The notes under the pieces were generated by a model. It ran no database searches and was not told where the DNA came from. It saw only the letters and a list, made by a program, of their open reading frames with translations. 64,000 nt of DNA from UBA11373 sp046714175. Its GTDB lineage: Bacteria > Actinomycetota > Acidimicrobiia > Spongiisociales > UBA11373. This document shows positions 1-7,892 of the stretch, piece by piece; positions within the stretch are counted from its first letter, which is position 1; every line of letters starts with the position of its first letter. Both the position numbers and the translations under genes were made by a program. The stretch lies in the NCBI GenBank assembly GCA_046714175.1, contig JBKKBI010000062.1, positions 13,667 through 77,666 of the forward strand. Direction: 5' to 3'.

Positions 1-521
1 AGCCCGATCGGTCTTGCGATGGTGTCTTCCCGCGGTTCGAACCCGGGCAGGTCGCCCTCTCTCTCGACGAACGAGTGGATCGTGTCGCCGTAGGCGTGGA
101 TCGCTGCGATCACGGCCTTGCCGCGGGCATCTTCCACCACGAAGGGCTTGGCGGCAGGGTCGGCGCCGCGCTCCAGCGCCACCTCGAAGGCGGCCTCGGC
201 ATCGGGGACGTGTAACGCAACGTCGTGCACGCCCGGGCCGTGGCGATGGACGTGCTCGGCGACGGGGTGGTCCGGACCCATCGCCGCGGTGACGACGTAC
301 CGGATCCGGTCCTGTTCGAGGAGATACGAGGCGGTTTCCCGCGTACCGGTCTCAGGCCCGCGGTAGCCGATGATGCGAAACCCGAGAAGATGACGAAAGA
401 ATTGGGCCGTCTGAAAGGCGTTGCCCACCCACCACTCAAGGTGCGAGAAACCCTTGATGGGGAACGCGTCGCGGCTCGCCATCTGCTTGGCACGGTTCAG
501 GGTGCCCTGGTCGATGGTCAT
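1..521 (-). CDS. hpd: 4-hydroxyphenylpyruvate dioxygenase, partial (C-terminal part runs off the window)
   Basis: N-terminal about 173 residues of an HPPD-type Fe(II) dioxygenase, which turns 4-hydroxyphenylpyruvate into homogentisate in tyrosine breakdown. The reading frame stays open to base 1, so the catalytic C-terminal half lies outside. Seen: GFSHLEWWVGNA near residue 24, the pattern RYVVTAAMGPDHPVAEH, and GPGVHDVALHV, whose first His corresponds to the first iron ligand of the family. The ATG at 521 is preceded by a strong GGAGGA ribosome site. It is divergent from a gene that runs into fumarylacetoacetase, which supports a tyrosine catabolic role. HPPD is favoured over generic VOC proteins because of the partner genes and the N-terminal pattern. 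Confidence 0.9.
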   Translation of the reverse strand, partial: MTIDQGTLNRAKQMASRDAFPIKGFSHLEWWVGNAFQTAQFFRHLLGFRIIGYRGPETGTRETASYLLEQDRIRYVVTAAMGPDHPVAEHVHRHGPGVHDVALHVPDAEAAFEVALERGADPAAKPFVVEDARGKAVIAAIHAYGDTIHSFVEREGDLPGFEPREDTIARPIG

Positions 522-648
522 GATGCTTCCTCCTGGGAGGAGGACATTGTGCCGCGTTTGGCGAGGGAGCGAGAGGATGGCCGGCGGCGCCCAACCGGGG
601 CCGCCCATCGCCCATCATCTACTGCCTCGTTGCCTCAGGCGCCGCCGT

Positions 649-654
649 TAGCCT
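649..654 (+). promoter_or_regulatory. -10 hexamer (TAGCCT) of a leaderless promoter
   Basis: TAGCCT lies 6 bases before the ATG at 661, where transcription would begin at or next to the start codon. No Shine-Dalgarno sequence precedes that ATG. The same arrangement occurs at several other genes in this window. Confidence 0.5.
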
Positions 655-660
655 CCGACC

Positions 661-1569
661 ATGGCACTCGAGATCACCCGCCGCGATGCCCGCCGCCAGG
701 CACTGGCGGGGCTGATCGACTACGCCGGGTTGTTTCCGCCTTCCTCGCTGGACATGGGTTCTGCAGCGGCGGAGTACCGCGCCGCTCGCCTCGGCCCGGA
801 GGCGTGGCTGGTGGATCGATTCATCTGCCCCGCAGACCGCCTGGTGGAGTTGGCCCGGGTGCTGATCACCACCATGCGATCCGGAGAGCCGCCGTGGTCG
901 CTCGTGGTCACCGCTGCCCCGGGCGACGCCACGGTCGTCGCGGACTTCTCGTCCGAGCTGGGCCGATCGGCGCGTATCGACGCCGTCGAAGTTCGCCTCC
1001 CGGCGGGGGCGACGGCGTCGGAGGTGGGGGAGATCCTGAAGGCTTTCGATCGGATCGTCTACTTCGAGGTGCCGTGGCGGGACCCGGTCGCGGCGCGCCT
1101 GCAGCTGCTGGCGGAGGTTCGCCAAAAGACCGGGCGCAGTCTCGGCGCCAAGATCCGGTGCGGTGGGACCACCCCTGATGCCTTTCCACCGGCAGCCGCG
1201 GTGGCCGCCTTTCTCGCCGAATGCGCCCGTCTCCGGCTGCCGGTCAAGGCCACCGCGGGATTGCATCACCCGTTGCGCCACACCGACCCCACCACCGGTT
1301 TCACCCACCACGGTTTCCTCAACCTTCTCGCTGCCGCTGCTCTCGCCAATAGCGGTGAGTCAACGGCTGAATTGGAGGCGGTCCTGGAGGAGACGCATGC
1401 TGCGGAGTTCTCTCTCGATTCGAGCGGGCTGGGGTGGCGCCACCACCGAGTCGGTGGCGAAGCGCTCGCCGCGCTGCGGCGTGAGCTGCTCGTCGGCTAC
1501 GGATCGTGCTCCATCGCGGAACCGGCGGCTGACCTCATCGCCCTCGGAATCCTTCCGGTGCGGCCGTGA
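661..1569 (+). CDS. uncharacterised protein of the tyrosine-degradation cluster
   Basis: 302-residue soluble protein of no function known to me. Seen: IDYAGLFPPSSL near residue 20, a conserved-looking AKIRCGG at about 160, KATAGLHHPL at about 197, HHGFLNLL, and a GYGSCSIAEPAADL end. The spacing of these Lys, His and Arg motifs along alternating beta/alpha segments would fit a TIM-barrel enzyme, but that is inference. Its stop overlaps the fumarylacetoacetase start by four bases (GTGA), and it sits between hpd and fah, so a role in homogentisate or tyrosine breakdown is likely. The ATG at 661 is the natural start, with a -10 hexamer six bases upstream. Confidence 0.8.
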   Translation: MALEITRRDARRQALAGLIDYAGLFPPSSLDMGSAAAEYRAARLGPEAWLVDRFICPADRLVELARVLITTMRSGEPPWSLVVTAAPGDATVVADFSSELGRSARIDAVEVRLPAGATASEVGEILKAFDRIVYFEVPWRDPVAARLQLLAEVRQKTGRSLGAKIRCGGTTPDAFPPAAAVAAFLAECARLRLPVKATAGLHHPLRHTDPTTGFTHHGFLNLLAAAALANSGESTAELEAVLEETHAAEFSLDSSGLGWRHHRVGGEALAALRRELLVGYGSCSIAEPAADLIALGILPVRP

Positions 1570-2765
1570 CCACGATCGCGATTCCCACGGGAAGCGACTT
1601 CCCCCTGGAGAACCTGCCCTACGGGGTGTTCGACCCGGGTGAGGGCCCTCGGCTCGGCGTGGCCATCGGCGATGCTGTCCTCGATCTGCGGGCCGCGGCG
1701 AGCCGCGGGCTCCTTCCCCACGCAGACGAGTTGTCGCAACCGACCCTGCATCCATTCCTCGCCCTCGGTCGGGGACCATGGCAGGAAACCCGCGCCGCGC
1801 TGCAAGCACTGCTCACCTCGGATCGCGTTCCCGCCGGGTCGATGCGAAATCGGTCCGAGGTGCGCATGCTGCTCCCGGTCCACCCTGGCGACTACGTGGA
1901 CTTCTACTCATCGCTCCACCATGCCACCAATCTGGGACGGCTCTTTCGTCCTGGCGATGATCCGCTTCATCCCAATTGGCGCCAGCTGCCGGTGGGTTAT
2001 CACGGGCGTGCGGGGAGCGTGATCGTGTCGGGCACCCCGGTGCATCGACCCCGCGGTCCGGTAGGGCCGGGAACTGGAGCGGTGCCAACCGCGGCACTCG
2101 ACTTCGAACTCGAAGTCGGTTTCATCACCGGACCCGGAAGGCCTCTCGGGCAGGCGATCGCCGCCGACGATGCCGCCGACCACATCTTCGGCTTCGTCCT
2201 GGTGAACGACTGGAGCGCCCGTGACATCCAGCGGTGGGAGTACGTGCCACTGGGACCATTCTTGGGCAAGTCGTTTGCCACCACGATCTCGCCATGGGTC
2301 GTGCCTCTGGAGGCGCTACGGCCCTATCTGGTTGCGGGTCCACCGCAGGACCCCACCCCGTCCGACTATTTGCGGACCGCGGGAGACTGGGGCCTCGACC
2401 TCACACTCGAAGTGGCGTTGCGGCCGGCTGGCGGACGCGAGCGGTCGATCACCCAGGTGGACTTTGCCTCCATGTACTGGACGATCGCGCAGCAGTTGGC
2501 CCATGCGACCGTCAACGGGGCCCGGGTCCGCCCCGGCGACCTGTTCGCCTCCGGCACCGTATCCGGAGCCGATCCGGGCAGTTGGGGCAGCCTGATCGAG
2601 ATCACCCGCAACGGAGCGGAGCCGCTCGAGTTGAGCGACGGCAGCACGCGCACCTTTCTCGAGGACGGAGACACCGTGGTCATCAGGGGCTGGGCCGAGC
2701 GCCCCGGCCTGCCGCGGATCGGATTCGGCGAGTGCGTGGGGACGGTCCTATCGGCCCTTGGCTGA
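1566..2765 (+). CDS. fahA: fumarylacetoacetase
   Basis: 399-residue FAH-family hydrolase that splits fumarylacetoacetate into fumarate and acetoacetate, the last step of the homogentisate route. The N-terminal SH3-like domain (about 1-110) is followed by the catalytic beta-roll. Seen: DFYSSLHHATNLG with the catalytic His, GYHGRAGS, the metal-binding DFELEVGF, NDWSARDIQRWEY and GPFLGKSFATT, and the C-terminal GTVSG. Length fits the roughly 400-residue two-domain enzyme, not the short 280-residue hydratase relatives. The GTG at 1566 overlaps the upstream stop, so the two genes are probably translationally coupled. Confidence 0.95.
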   Translation: MTTIAIPTGSDFPLENLPYGVFDPGEGPRLGVAIGDAVLDLRAAASRGLLPHADELSQPTLHPFLALGRGPWQETRAALQALLTSDRVPAGSMRNRSEVRMLLPVHPGDYVDFYSSLHHATNLGRLFRPGDDPLHPNWRQLPVGYHGRAGSVIVSGTPVHRPRGPVGPGTGAVPTAALDFELEVGFITGPGRPLGQAIAADDAADHIFGFVLVNDWSARDIQRWEYVPLGPFLGKSFATTISPWVVPLEALRPYLVAGPPQDPTPSDYLRTAGDWGLDLTLEVALRPAGGRERSITQVDFASMYWTIAQQLAHATVNGARVRPGDLFASGTVSGADPGSWGSLIEITRNGAEPLELSDGSTRTFLEDGDTVVIRGWAERPGLPRIGFGECVGTVLSALG

Positions 2766-2801
2766 TAGCACTCATGAGTCATGAGCCAGAGCCGGCACCG
2801 G

Positions 2802-2807
2802 TAACCT
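2802..2807 (+). promoter_or_regulatory. -10 hexamer (TAACCT)
   Basis: TAACCT ends seven bases before the ATG at 2815, the same geometry as the other leaderless starts here. It would drive a short leader ORF and, through it, the ThiS-CdsA-like fusion gene. Confidence 0.4.
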
Positions 2808-2814
2808 TCCGGCG

Positions 2815-2871
2815 ATGTCTCATAACCGCGATGGGAATACGGTGTTCATCGCCATCGTCACGGTGGCCTGA
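2815..2871 (+). CDS. possible leaderless 18-residue leader peptide
   Basis: ATG at 2815 opens an 18-codon frame (MSHNRDGNTVFIAIVTVA) whose TGA shares its last A with the ATG of the next gene (TGATG), so ribosomes ending here could restart on the fusion gene. A TAACCT hexamer precedes it by seven bases. It is in a different frame from the downstream gene and cannot be an alternative start. There is no Cys or repeated-residue signature that would suggest amino-acid attenuation. It may also be chance. Confidence 0.25.
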   Translation: MSHNRDGNTVFIAIVTVA

Positions 2872-3851
2872 TGGCTCGGGTTCGTCTCTTCGCCAACCTG
2901 CGGGAGCTTGCCGGCACGGCTTCGGTCGAGATCGACGGCGCGACTGTGGCCGAGATTCTCAGCGCCGCCACCGATCGTTATGGCGCCGACTTCGCCCGGG
3001 CACTGCAAACCGCCCAGGTGTGGGTCGATGGGGAACGGGTCACCCGCGAGGCCCCCGTCCCGCATGGGTCCGAGTTGGCGGTGATCCCTCCCGTCTCCGG
3101 CGGGTCGCTGGTGGTTCAGTCCCCGATCGGCCTCGAGATCGCGCTGGTGCTCGCGACCTTCGGGATCCTGTTCCTGGGCAACGCCCTTTCGCTGGAGTGG
3201 TTCACGGTGCTGGTCGTGCTGGTCGCATCCGTGTGGGTGTTGGACATCACCGGGTCCACCGACCGTCGCGGCCTTCCTCTGGCCAATGCGGTGATCATGC
3301 TCACTGTGGGCGCTGGCGCGCTCGCCACCTACCGCTTCGGTGTGGTTGGGATGGCGGCCACCGCCGGTACCGCCGTGGTCGGAGTACTGGTGGCATCGGT
3401 GTTCCGTTCCCTGCTCCGCCCAATCGACTCATTCGCGGCCGGGGCCGTTCTGGCGATCGTCACCGCCATCGGCACCTCTGCGATGGTTCTCTTGCGCCTG
3501 CGGTCGCGCGACGAGACCATGGTGTTCCTCTTCGTGCTCAGCGTGGCGGTGGTGGTCTCCTGGTTTTCGGATCGCGCCGAGATGCCCATCATCGACCCGC
3601 TGGTCGCCCTGCTGGTGGGGGCGGTGCTTGCCGGGGCAGTCGGTGGGGCGTTGTGGGCTCCCGACCTTCTCAGCGCCATCGGAGCCGCGGTGGCCGCAGC
3701 GATTGCGCTGGTGTCAGGCCGCAACCTCGGCACCCTGCTCCGCGCTGGAGGCTTCTTCACCCAGGGCACCATTCCGGGGAGCCTCGCCTACTTTGATGGT
3801 GCCTTGCTCGCCGCCGCCGCCTTCTGGTCGATCCTGACGGTGCTCAGTTAG
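2871..3851 (+). CDS. ThiS/MoaD-like domain fused to CdsA-like polytopic membrane protein
   Basis: 326 residues. Residues 1-78 form a complete ubiquitin-like MoaD/ThiS-type domain (MARVRLFANLRELAG start, PPVSGG end). In free MoaD the Gly-Gly is the C-terminus that is adenylated and carries sulfur; here it is followed at once by a membrane part of about 8 helices. The C-terminal segment (SGRNLGTLLRAGG, then IPGSLAYFDGALLAAAAFW) resembles the end of phosphatidate cytidylyltransferases (CdsA), but the KDFG and DRxDS residues of the catalytic signature are absent, so it is probably not an active CdsA. The ATG at 2871 overlaps a short upstream ORF. Function is unknown; attachment or processing at the internal GG is a hypothesis. 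Confidence 0.75.
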   Translation: MARVRLFANLRELAGTASVEIDGATVAEILSAATDRYGADFARALQTAQVWVDGERVTREAPVPHGSELAVIPPVSGGSLVVQSPIGLEIALVLATFGILFLGNALSLEWFTVLVVLVASVWVLDITGSTDRRGLPLANAVIMLTVGAGALATYRFGVVGMAATAGTAVVGVLVASVFRSLLRPIDSFAAGAVLAIVTAIGTSAMVLLRLRSRDETMVFLFVLSVAVVVSWFSDRAEMPIIDPLVALLVGAVLAGAVGGALWAPDLLSAIGAAVAAAIALVSGRNLGTLLRAGGFFTQGTIPGSLAYFDGALLAAAAFWSILTVLS

Positions 3852-3934
3852 TAGCTGAGCCCTGAGTCATGACCCCGACATGAGTCGCGCCCGGGCCCTG
3901 CTTACCGCCTCTGGGGGCAGCATGTACGACGCCG

Positions 3935-3953
3935 CTGACGGCGCTGCCGTCAG
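3935..3953. terminator. hairpin between convergent genes
   Basis: CTGACGGC and GCCGTCAG form a perfect 8-bp stem around a 3-base loop. It lies 84 bases after the fusion gene stop and overlaps the hisC stop codon on the other strand. There is no T-run, so it is at best a weak or factor-assisted bidirectional terminator. Confidence 0.35.
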
Positions 3954-5029
3954 AGCAGCCCGCGGAGCGCCACGATCAAGCCCTCGTTCTCCTGGGGCGA
4001 CCCGGCGGTGATGCGCACCCAGCCCAGGGGCGGAACCGGGCGCACTATGTATCCCTTTTCCAGGAGGCCGTGCACCATCGCGGCGGCGGCATCCCCAAAT
4101 CGGGTGTAGACAAAGTTGGTCTGGGTGTCGATGACGGTGAGGCCGAGGTCGCGCAGCGTAGCGGTGAGGTGGGTCACGGCGAGGGTGTTGCGGCGCACCC
4201 GTTCGGAAACCCGATCCTGATGTCGCAACGCCTCGACGGCGGCCACCTCGCCGAGAGTATTGACCGTGAAGGGCAGCTGCAGGCGGCGGAAGTTGGCGAT
4301 CGACTCCTGCGCTGTGACCGCGTATCCGATCCGAAGCCCAGCGAGTCCGTAGGCCTTGGAGAAGGTACGGGTGACCATCACGTTGTCGCGTGTGGCGGCG
4401 AGCGGAAGCATGGTGCGAAAGTCGGGTGCGGTGGCGAACTCGGCGTATGCCTCATCGATCACCACCAGGATGTCCTCGCGGAGGGAGTCCACGAAGTCTT
4501 CTAAGTCATCACCGGGGACGTGAGTGCCAGTGGGATTGTTCGGGTTGCACACGAACACCACGCTCGTGTCGGGTCGCACCGCCTGGCGCATCGCGCCCAG
4601 GTCATGGCGATGGCGGCCGTCGAGTGGCACGGCGATGTCCGTGCCGAAGCCGGTGCGGGTGGCGATCTGATACAGGGAGAACGAGGGCCAGCTGTAGACC
4701 GCGCTGCTGGCGGGGTGGGTGACCGCGAGCGCGGCCACAAGGGTCAATTCGTTGCTCGCCCCTCCGCACCAGACGCGGTCGGTCGGCACCCCATAGAACT
4801 CCGACAGCGCCCGGGTGAGATCAGGTCGGCTGTTGTCCGGATAGCGATTGAGCCCGGCGGCCGCGGCGGCGATCGCCGCCTGTACCTCGGGAGCGGGAGG
4901 CTCCGGGCTCTCATTCGAGGCGAGCTTCACCACTTGTTGCAGCCGAAAGGTGGCGAGCACCTCGGCAATGGCGCGTCCCGGCCGATATGCCTCGATCCGG
5001 TCGATGTCAGGACGGAAGCGGATGGGCAT
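3950..5029 (-). CDS. hisC: histidinol-phosphate aminotransferase
   Basis: 359-residue fold-type I PLP aminotransferase, usual HisC length, for the transamination of imidazole-acetol phosphate to histidinol phosphate. Seen: KLASNESPEPPAPEV near residue 36, GASNELT at about 90, VFVCNPNNPTGTHV at about 155, VIDEAYAEF at about 190, and the PLP lysine in TRTFSKAYGLAGLRIGYAV at about 220. No other his gene is adjacent. Some paralogues in actinomycetes act on aromatic amino acids (phenylalanine aminotransferase), and the tyrosine genes nearby keep that alternative open. It stands alone, convergent to the gene on its left. Confidence 0.85.
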   Translation of the reverse strand: MPIRFRPDIDRIEAYRPGRAIAEVLATFRLQQVVKLASNESPEPPAPEVQAAIAAAAAGLNRYPDNSRPDLTRALSEFYGVPTDRVWCGGASNELTLVAALAVTHPASSAVYSWPSFSLYQIATRTGFGTDIAVPLDGRHRHDLGAMRQAVRPDTSVVFVCNPNNPTGTHVPGDDLEDFVDSLREDILVVIDEAYAEFATAPDFRTMLPLAATRDNVMVTRTFSKAYGLAGLRIGYAVTAQESIANFRRLQLPFTVNTLGEVAAVEALRHQDRVSERVRRNTLAVTHLTATLRDLGLTVIDTQTNFVYTRFGDAAAAMVHGLLEKGYIVRPVPPLGWVRITAGSPQENEGLIVALRGLL

Positions 5030-5205
5030 GGCAAGAGGGTAGAGAAGCGGTCAGCAGTGAGCTATCGGTGATCAGCTGAGCAGCTATCAGCCAGAGTGCG
5101 CCGTAGCCCTTCGCCCATCGCAGTAGCCAATGTCGCATATCTCGCGATCGCAGGCACCATCCCCTTTCACCTCAGGCGGGAACGTGCCGAAGGGAATGCC
5201 GGGAA

Positions 5206-6381
5206 ATGATGACCACCAGACATACGATGCTCCTCGTGAGCTCGTGGCGACGACGCGCTGTGGCGCTCGTCCTCATCACTGTCGCCGCCCTCGCCCAGAG
5301 TGGTGGAATCCCGGCCTACTCGGTGGATGAGGAGGACGTCGAGCAGGCGCGTCAGGAGCGCGAACAGGCTGCCCGGGAGCGGGCCGCCGCCCTCGCGGAC
5401 CTCGACTCCGCCGTCGCCGCCTATGAGGCGCTCAATGCCGAACTCCAGGAGCTGACGTTTCGTGTCGGCCGTCTCCGGTCCCAAATCGACCTCTACGAGT
5501 CGCAAAGCCGCGATCTGCGCGACGAGATTCGCACCCAAGCCGTTGACTCCTACATGCATGGTGACGAGCGCGATGGTCTTAGTGCAGTCTTCAATCCGGA
5601 GGTGGTGCAGCAGTCGATCATCGCCCGGGAGGTGCTGGCTCTGGCGATCGATAGTGACTCGGCCTCCCTGGACTCACTCCTGGCGGTCACGGCGGAGATG
5701 GACCGTCTTCAGGAGTCCTTGCGCACCGACAGCGCTCGGGTCGAGGAACTCCGGGTCGAGGCCGATGCCGTCGTCGCCCGGATGGACGAGCTGTTCGCGC
5801 AAGCCGACGCAGAGTTCAACCAGGCCCAGTCGGAGTTCGTTGCTGCCTCCGCGGCGCTTGCCGAGCAGCGGCGCCGGGAGGAGGAGGAGCGCCAGCGTCG
5901 CGAAGCCGAGCAGCGGGTGCGGGACCTGATCCGGGCGTCCCTGGGTGCGCCCTCCCTGGGGGTGCCGATGTCGATCACTCCCGGCGTCATCTGTCCGGTC
6001 GCCGCTCCGACCTTTTTCATCAATTCGTGGGGGTTTCCTCGTTCCGGTGGGCGCGTCCACCTCGGTACCGACATGTTCGCCGCATACCGCGCACCCCTGG
6101 TCGCCGTGGGCGATGGGGTGGTCCGGTTGTCCACCTCGAGTCTCGGCGGCATCGTCGTCCACTTGTGGGCCGACCACGGAGTCGATTACTTCTATGCGCA
6201 TCTCGATGCCTACGCCCCCGGTCTCACCAGTGGGCAGCGGGTCACCAGGGGCCAGTTGCTCGGCTACAACGGCGACACTGGGAATGCCGCTTCCGGGGCC
6301 TATCACTTGCACTTCGGAATGCGTCCGGGTAACACCATCAACGTGAACCCGTATCCGACGGTGCGGGCGGTCTGCCCGTGA
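5206..6381 (+). CDS. secreted coiled-coil M23-family peptidase
   Basis: 391 residues. An N-terminal signal sequence or membrane anchor (RRRAVALVLITVAALAQ, about 15-32) is followed by a long Glu/Arg/Ala-rich coiled coil (about 42-240) and a C-terminal LytM-type domain (about 255-391). Zinc ligands are recognisable in HLGTDM and in YHLHFG. The architecture is that of NlpD/EnvC/RipA-like envelope proteins that cut or activate cutting of peptidoglycan at division. The ATG at 5206 has GGGAA just upstream; a start a few codons later would still keep the signal sequence. It is followed by the RsiG-like operon, which has its own promoter. Confidence 0.85.
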   Translation: MMTTRHTMLLVSSWRRRAVALVLITVAALAQSGGIPAYSVDEEDVEQARQEREQAARERAAALADLDSAVAAYEALNAELQELTFRVGRLRSQIDLYESQSRDLRDEIRTQAVDSYMHGDERDGLSAVFNPEVVQQSIIAREVLALAIDSDSASLDSLLAVTAEMDRLQESLRTDSARVEELRVEADAVVARMDELFAQADAEFNQAQSEFVAASAALAEQRRREEEERQRREAEQRVRDLIRASLGAPSLGVPMSITPGVICPVAAPTFFINSWGFPRSGGRVHLGTDMFAAYRAPLVAVGDGVVRLSTSSLGGIVVHLWADHGVDYFYAHLDAYAPGLTSGQRVTRGQLLGYNGDTGNAASGAYHLHFGMRPGNTINVNPYPTVRAVCP

Positions 6382-6398
6382 CCCGTCCGGCCATCCTC

Positions 6399-6404
6399 TA
6401 CCCT
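6399..6404 (+). promoter_or_regulatory. -10 hexamer (TACCCT) of a leaderless promoter
   Basis: TACCCT ends seven bases before the GTG at 6412 and no ribosome site is present. It would drive the four overlapping genes from the RsiG-like gene to the glycosyltransferase. Confidence 0.5.
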
Positions 6405-6411
6405 TGATCCC

Positions 6412-6957
6412 GTGACCGAGACCAAGCGCCGCCGCATCGACCAGATCCAGGATCCTGAGTTCCTGCGCAACCTGGCCACGATCACCCAGGACGAACTCCG
6501 GGACCGTCGCAGTATGTGCGACGACCTCGACCTGGAGTTCTCCTATTACCGCAGGCTGCTTCACGGCCGCATGGATCTGTTGGCGTTCGAGATGCGGCGC
6601 CGCGCCGGCGAGGAAGAGCAGACCCTCCTCGAGGCGCTTCCGAAGATCCTGGCGGCCGGGGCCTACAACTCCGATCCCGGACTGCCGAGCAGGAACATTC
6701 CGATCGAGGCTCCCGATGTGCCCTCCCCGGGTCGTCGCCTCATCGACCGGGCCCTGCAGGGCGACTTCCTGGCTCGCCTCGGCGACCTGACCGATGACGA
6801 CCTCCGGGAGACGCATCGCTTCCTGGAGCAGATGGAGGTCGAGGTCTCGATGCAGCGTCGTGTGGTCCACACCGTCCTCGATCGATTGCAGGCGGAGGTG
6901 ACCCGGCGGTACCGGGATGGTTTGGCCGATCCCGGTGAGCTGCTGGCCCGCGGGTGA
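6412..6957 (+). CDS. RsiG-like protein with two c-di-GMP-binding-type motifs
   Basis: 181 residues, almost entirely helical and charged, no membrane segment. Actinobacterial RsiG binds c-di-GMP through helices carrying E-x3-S-x2-R-x3-Q-x3-D and then holds a WhiG-type sigma factor. Here the spacing occurs twice: D..S..R..H..D in DLEFSYYRRLLHGRMD (about residue 40) and E..S..R..H..D in EVEVSMQRRVVHTVLD (about residue 143), with His in place of Gln in both. The two helices are separated by a 75-residue insert containing a Pro-rich loop. First gene of an overlapping operon; no sigma-factor gene is nearby. The family is assigned by motif spacing only. Confidence 0.6.
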   Translation: MTETKRRRIDQIQDPEFLRNLATITQDELRDRRSMCDDLDLEFSYYRRLLHGRMDLLAFEMRRRAGEEEQTLLEALPKILAAGAYNSDPGLPSRNIPIEAPDVPSPGRRLIDRALQGDFLARLGDLTDDDLRETHRFLEQMEVEVSMQRRVVHTVLDRLQAEVTRRYRDGLADPGELLARG

Positions 6958-7892
6958 TCGTCGGTTCGATCCGTAGCGGTCTGGTCGAGACCGTGCATCC
7001 CGTCGCCGTGGCCGTCGTCGATCCGGATGGAGCGGTCTTGGTCACTTCTGGTGACGCCTCGGATCGGGACTTCTTTCTCCGCTCCGCAATCAAGCCCCTT
7101 CAGGCCGCGGTATCGCAACGGCTGGGAGCGGCACTGGGCCTGGAACAACTCGCGGTGGCGGCATCGAGCCATGAGGGTCAGCCGGCGCACATCGCCATCG
7201 TCGAGCAGATGCTGCTCGAGGTCGGCCTGGAAGCGGGGAACCTGCGCTGCCCACCCGATTGGCCGGGCGACGCGGACTCCGAGCGGCGATGGGTGGCGAT
7301 GGGCCGGGACCACCAGGAGGCGGTGTTTCACAACTGCTCAGGCAAGCACGCTGCCATGCTCCGAGCCTGCGCGGCCCGGGGCTGGTCCCTCGAGTATCTC
7401 GCCGCCGACCATCCGCTGCAGAAGGAGGTGCTGGTCGCAGTGGAGGCTGCGACTGGCCGGACGGTGGGACCGACCGGAGTGGACGGATGTGGTGCGCCGA
7501 CGCTGCGCAGCGATGTCGTCGGACTCGCCCGGGGATTCGCCGCCATCGCCGCGGACCCGGACCTGGCCGAGGTGCGCTCGGCAGCGATGCGCTTTGCCTC
7601 GCTGACCCGGGATGGCGATCGCCCCGAGACCGAGATCGCCCGCTGGCTCCCCACTGTCGTCAAGGGTGGGGCGGCGGGATGCATCGGGATCGCCTGGCCG
7701 GAAGGCGGCCTCGGTATCGCTGCCAAGTGCTGGACGGGTGACGGGGCCGCCGCGGTGGTCGGCGCCATCACGGTGATGACCGAGTTGGGAATCGTTCCGG
7801 ATCATCCGCGGGCTCAGCTGGAGGCGGTGGCGCATCCCCCGGTTCTGGGGGGCGGCAAGCCGGTCGGGCATCTTGCGGTGATCGAACGATGA
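6954..7892 (+). CDS. L-asparaginase II family protein
   Basis: 312 residues, the length and pattern of the thermolabile Rhizobium-etli-type asparaginase (Asparaginase_II family), unrelated to E. coli AnsA/AnsB. Seen: SIRSGLVETVHPVAVAVVD start, FLRSAIKPLQA at about 42, AASSHEGQPAH at about 68, HNCSGKHAAMLRAC at about 125, GVDGCGAPT at about 180 and VKGGAAGCIGI at about 238. The family holds the Ser-Lys pairs and paired Cys used in catalysis and metal binding. The GTG overlaps the RsiG-like gene by four bases and its own stop overlaps the next ATG, so it is in the middle of an operon. Confidence 0.85.
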   Translation: MIVGSIRSGLVETVHPVAVAVVDPDGAVLVTSGDASDRDFFLRSAIKPLQAAVSQRLGAALGLEQLAVAASSHEGQPAHIAIVEQMLLEVGLEAGNLRCPPDWPGDADSERRWVAMGRDHQEAVFHNCSGKHAAMLRACAARGWSLEYLAADHPLQKEVLVAVEAATGRTVGPTGVDGCGAPTLRSDVVGLARGFAAIAADPDLAEVRSAAMRFASLTRDGDRPETEIARWLPTVVKGGAAGCIGIAWPEGGLGIAAKCWTGDGAAAVVGAITVMTELGIVPDHPRAQLEAVAHPPVLGGGKPVGHLAVIER

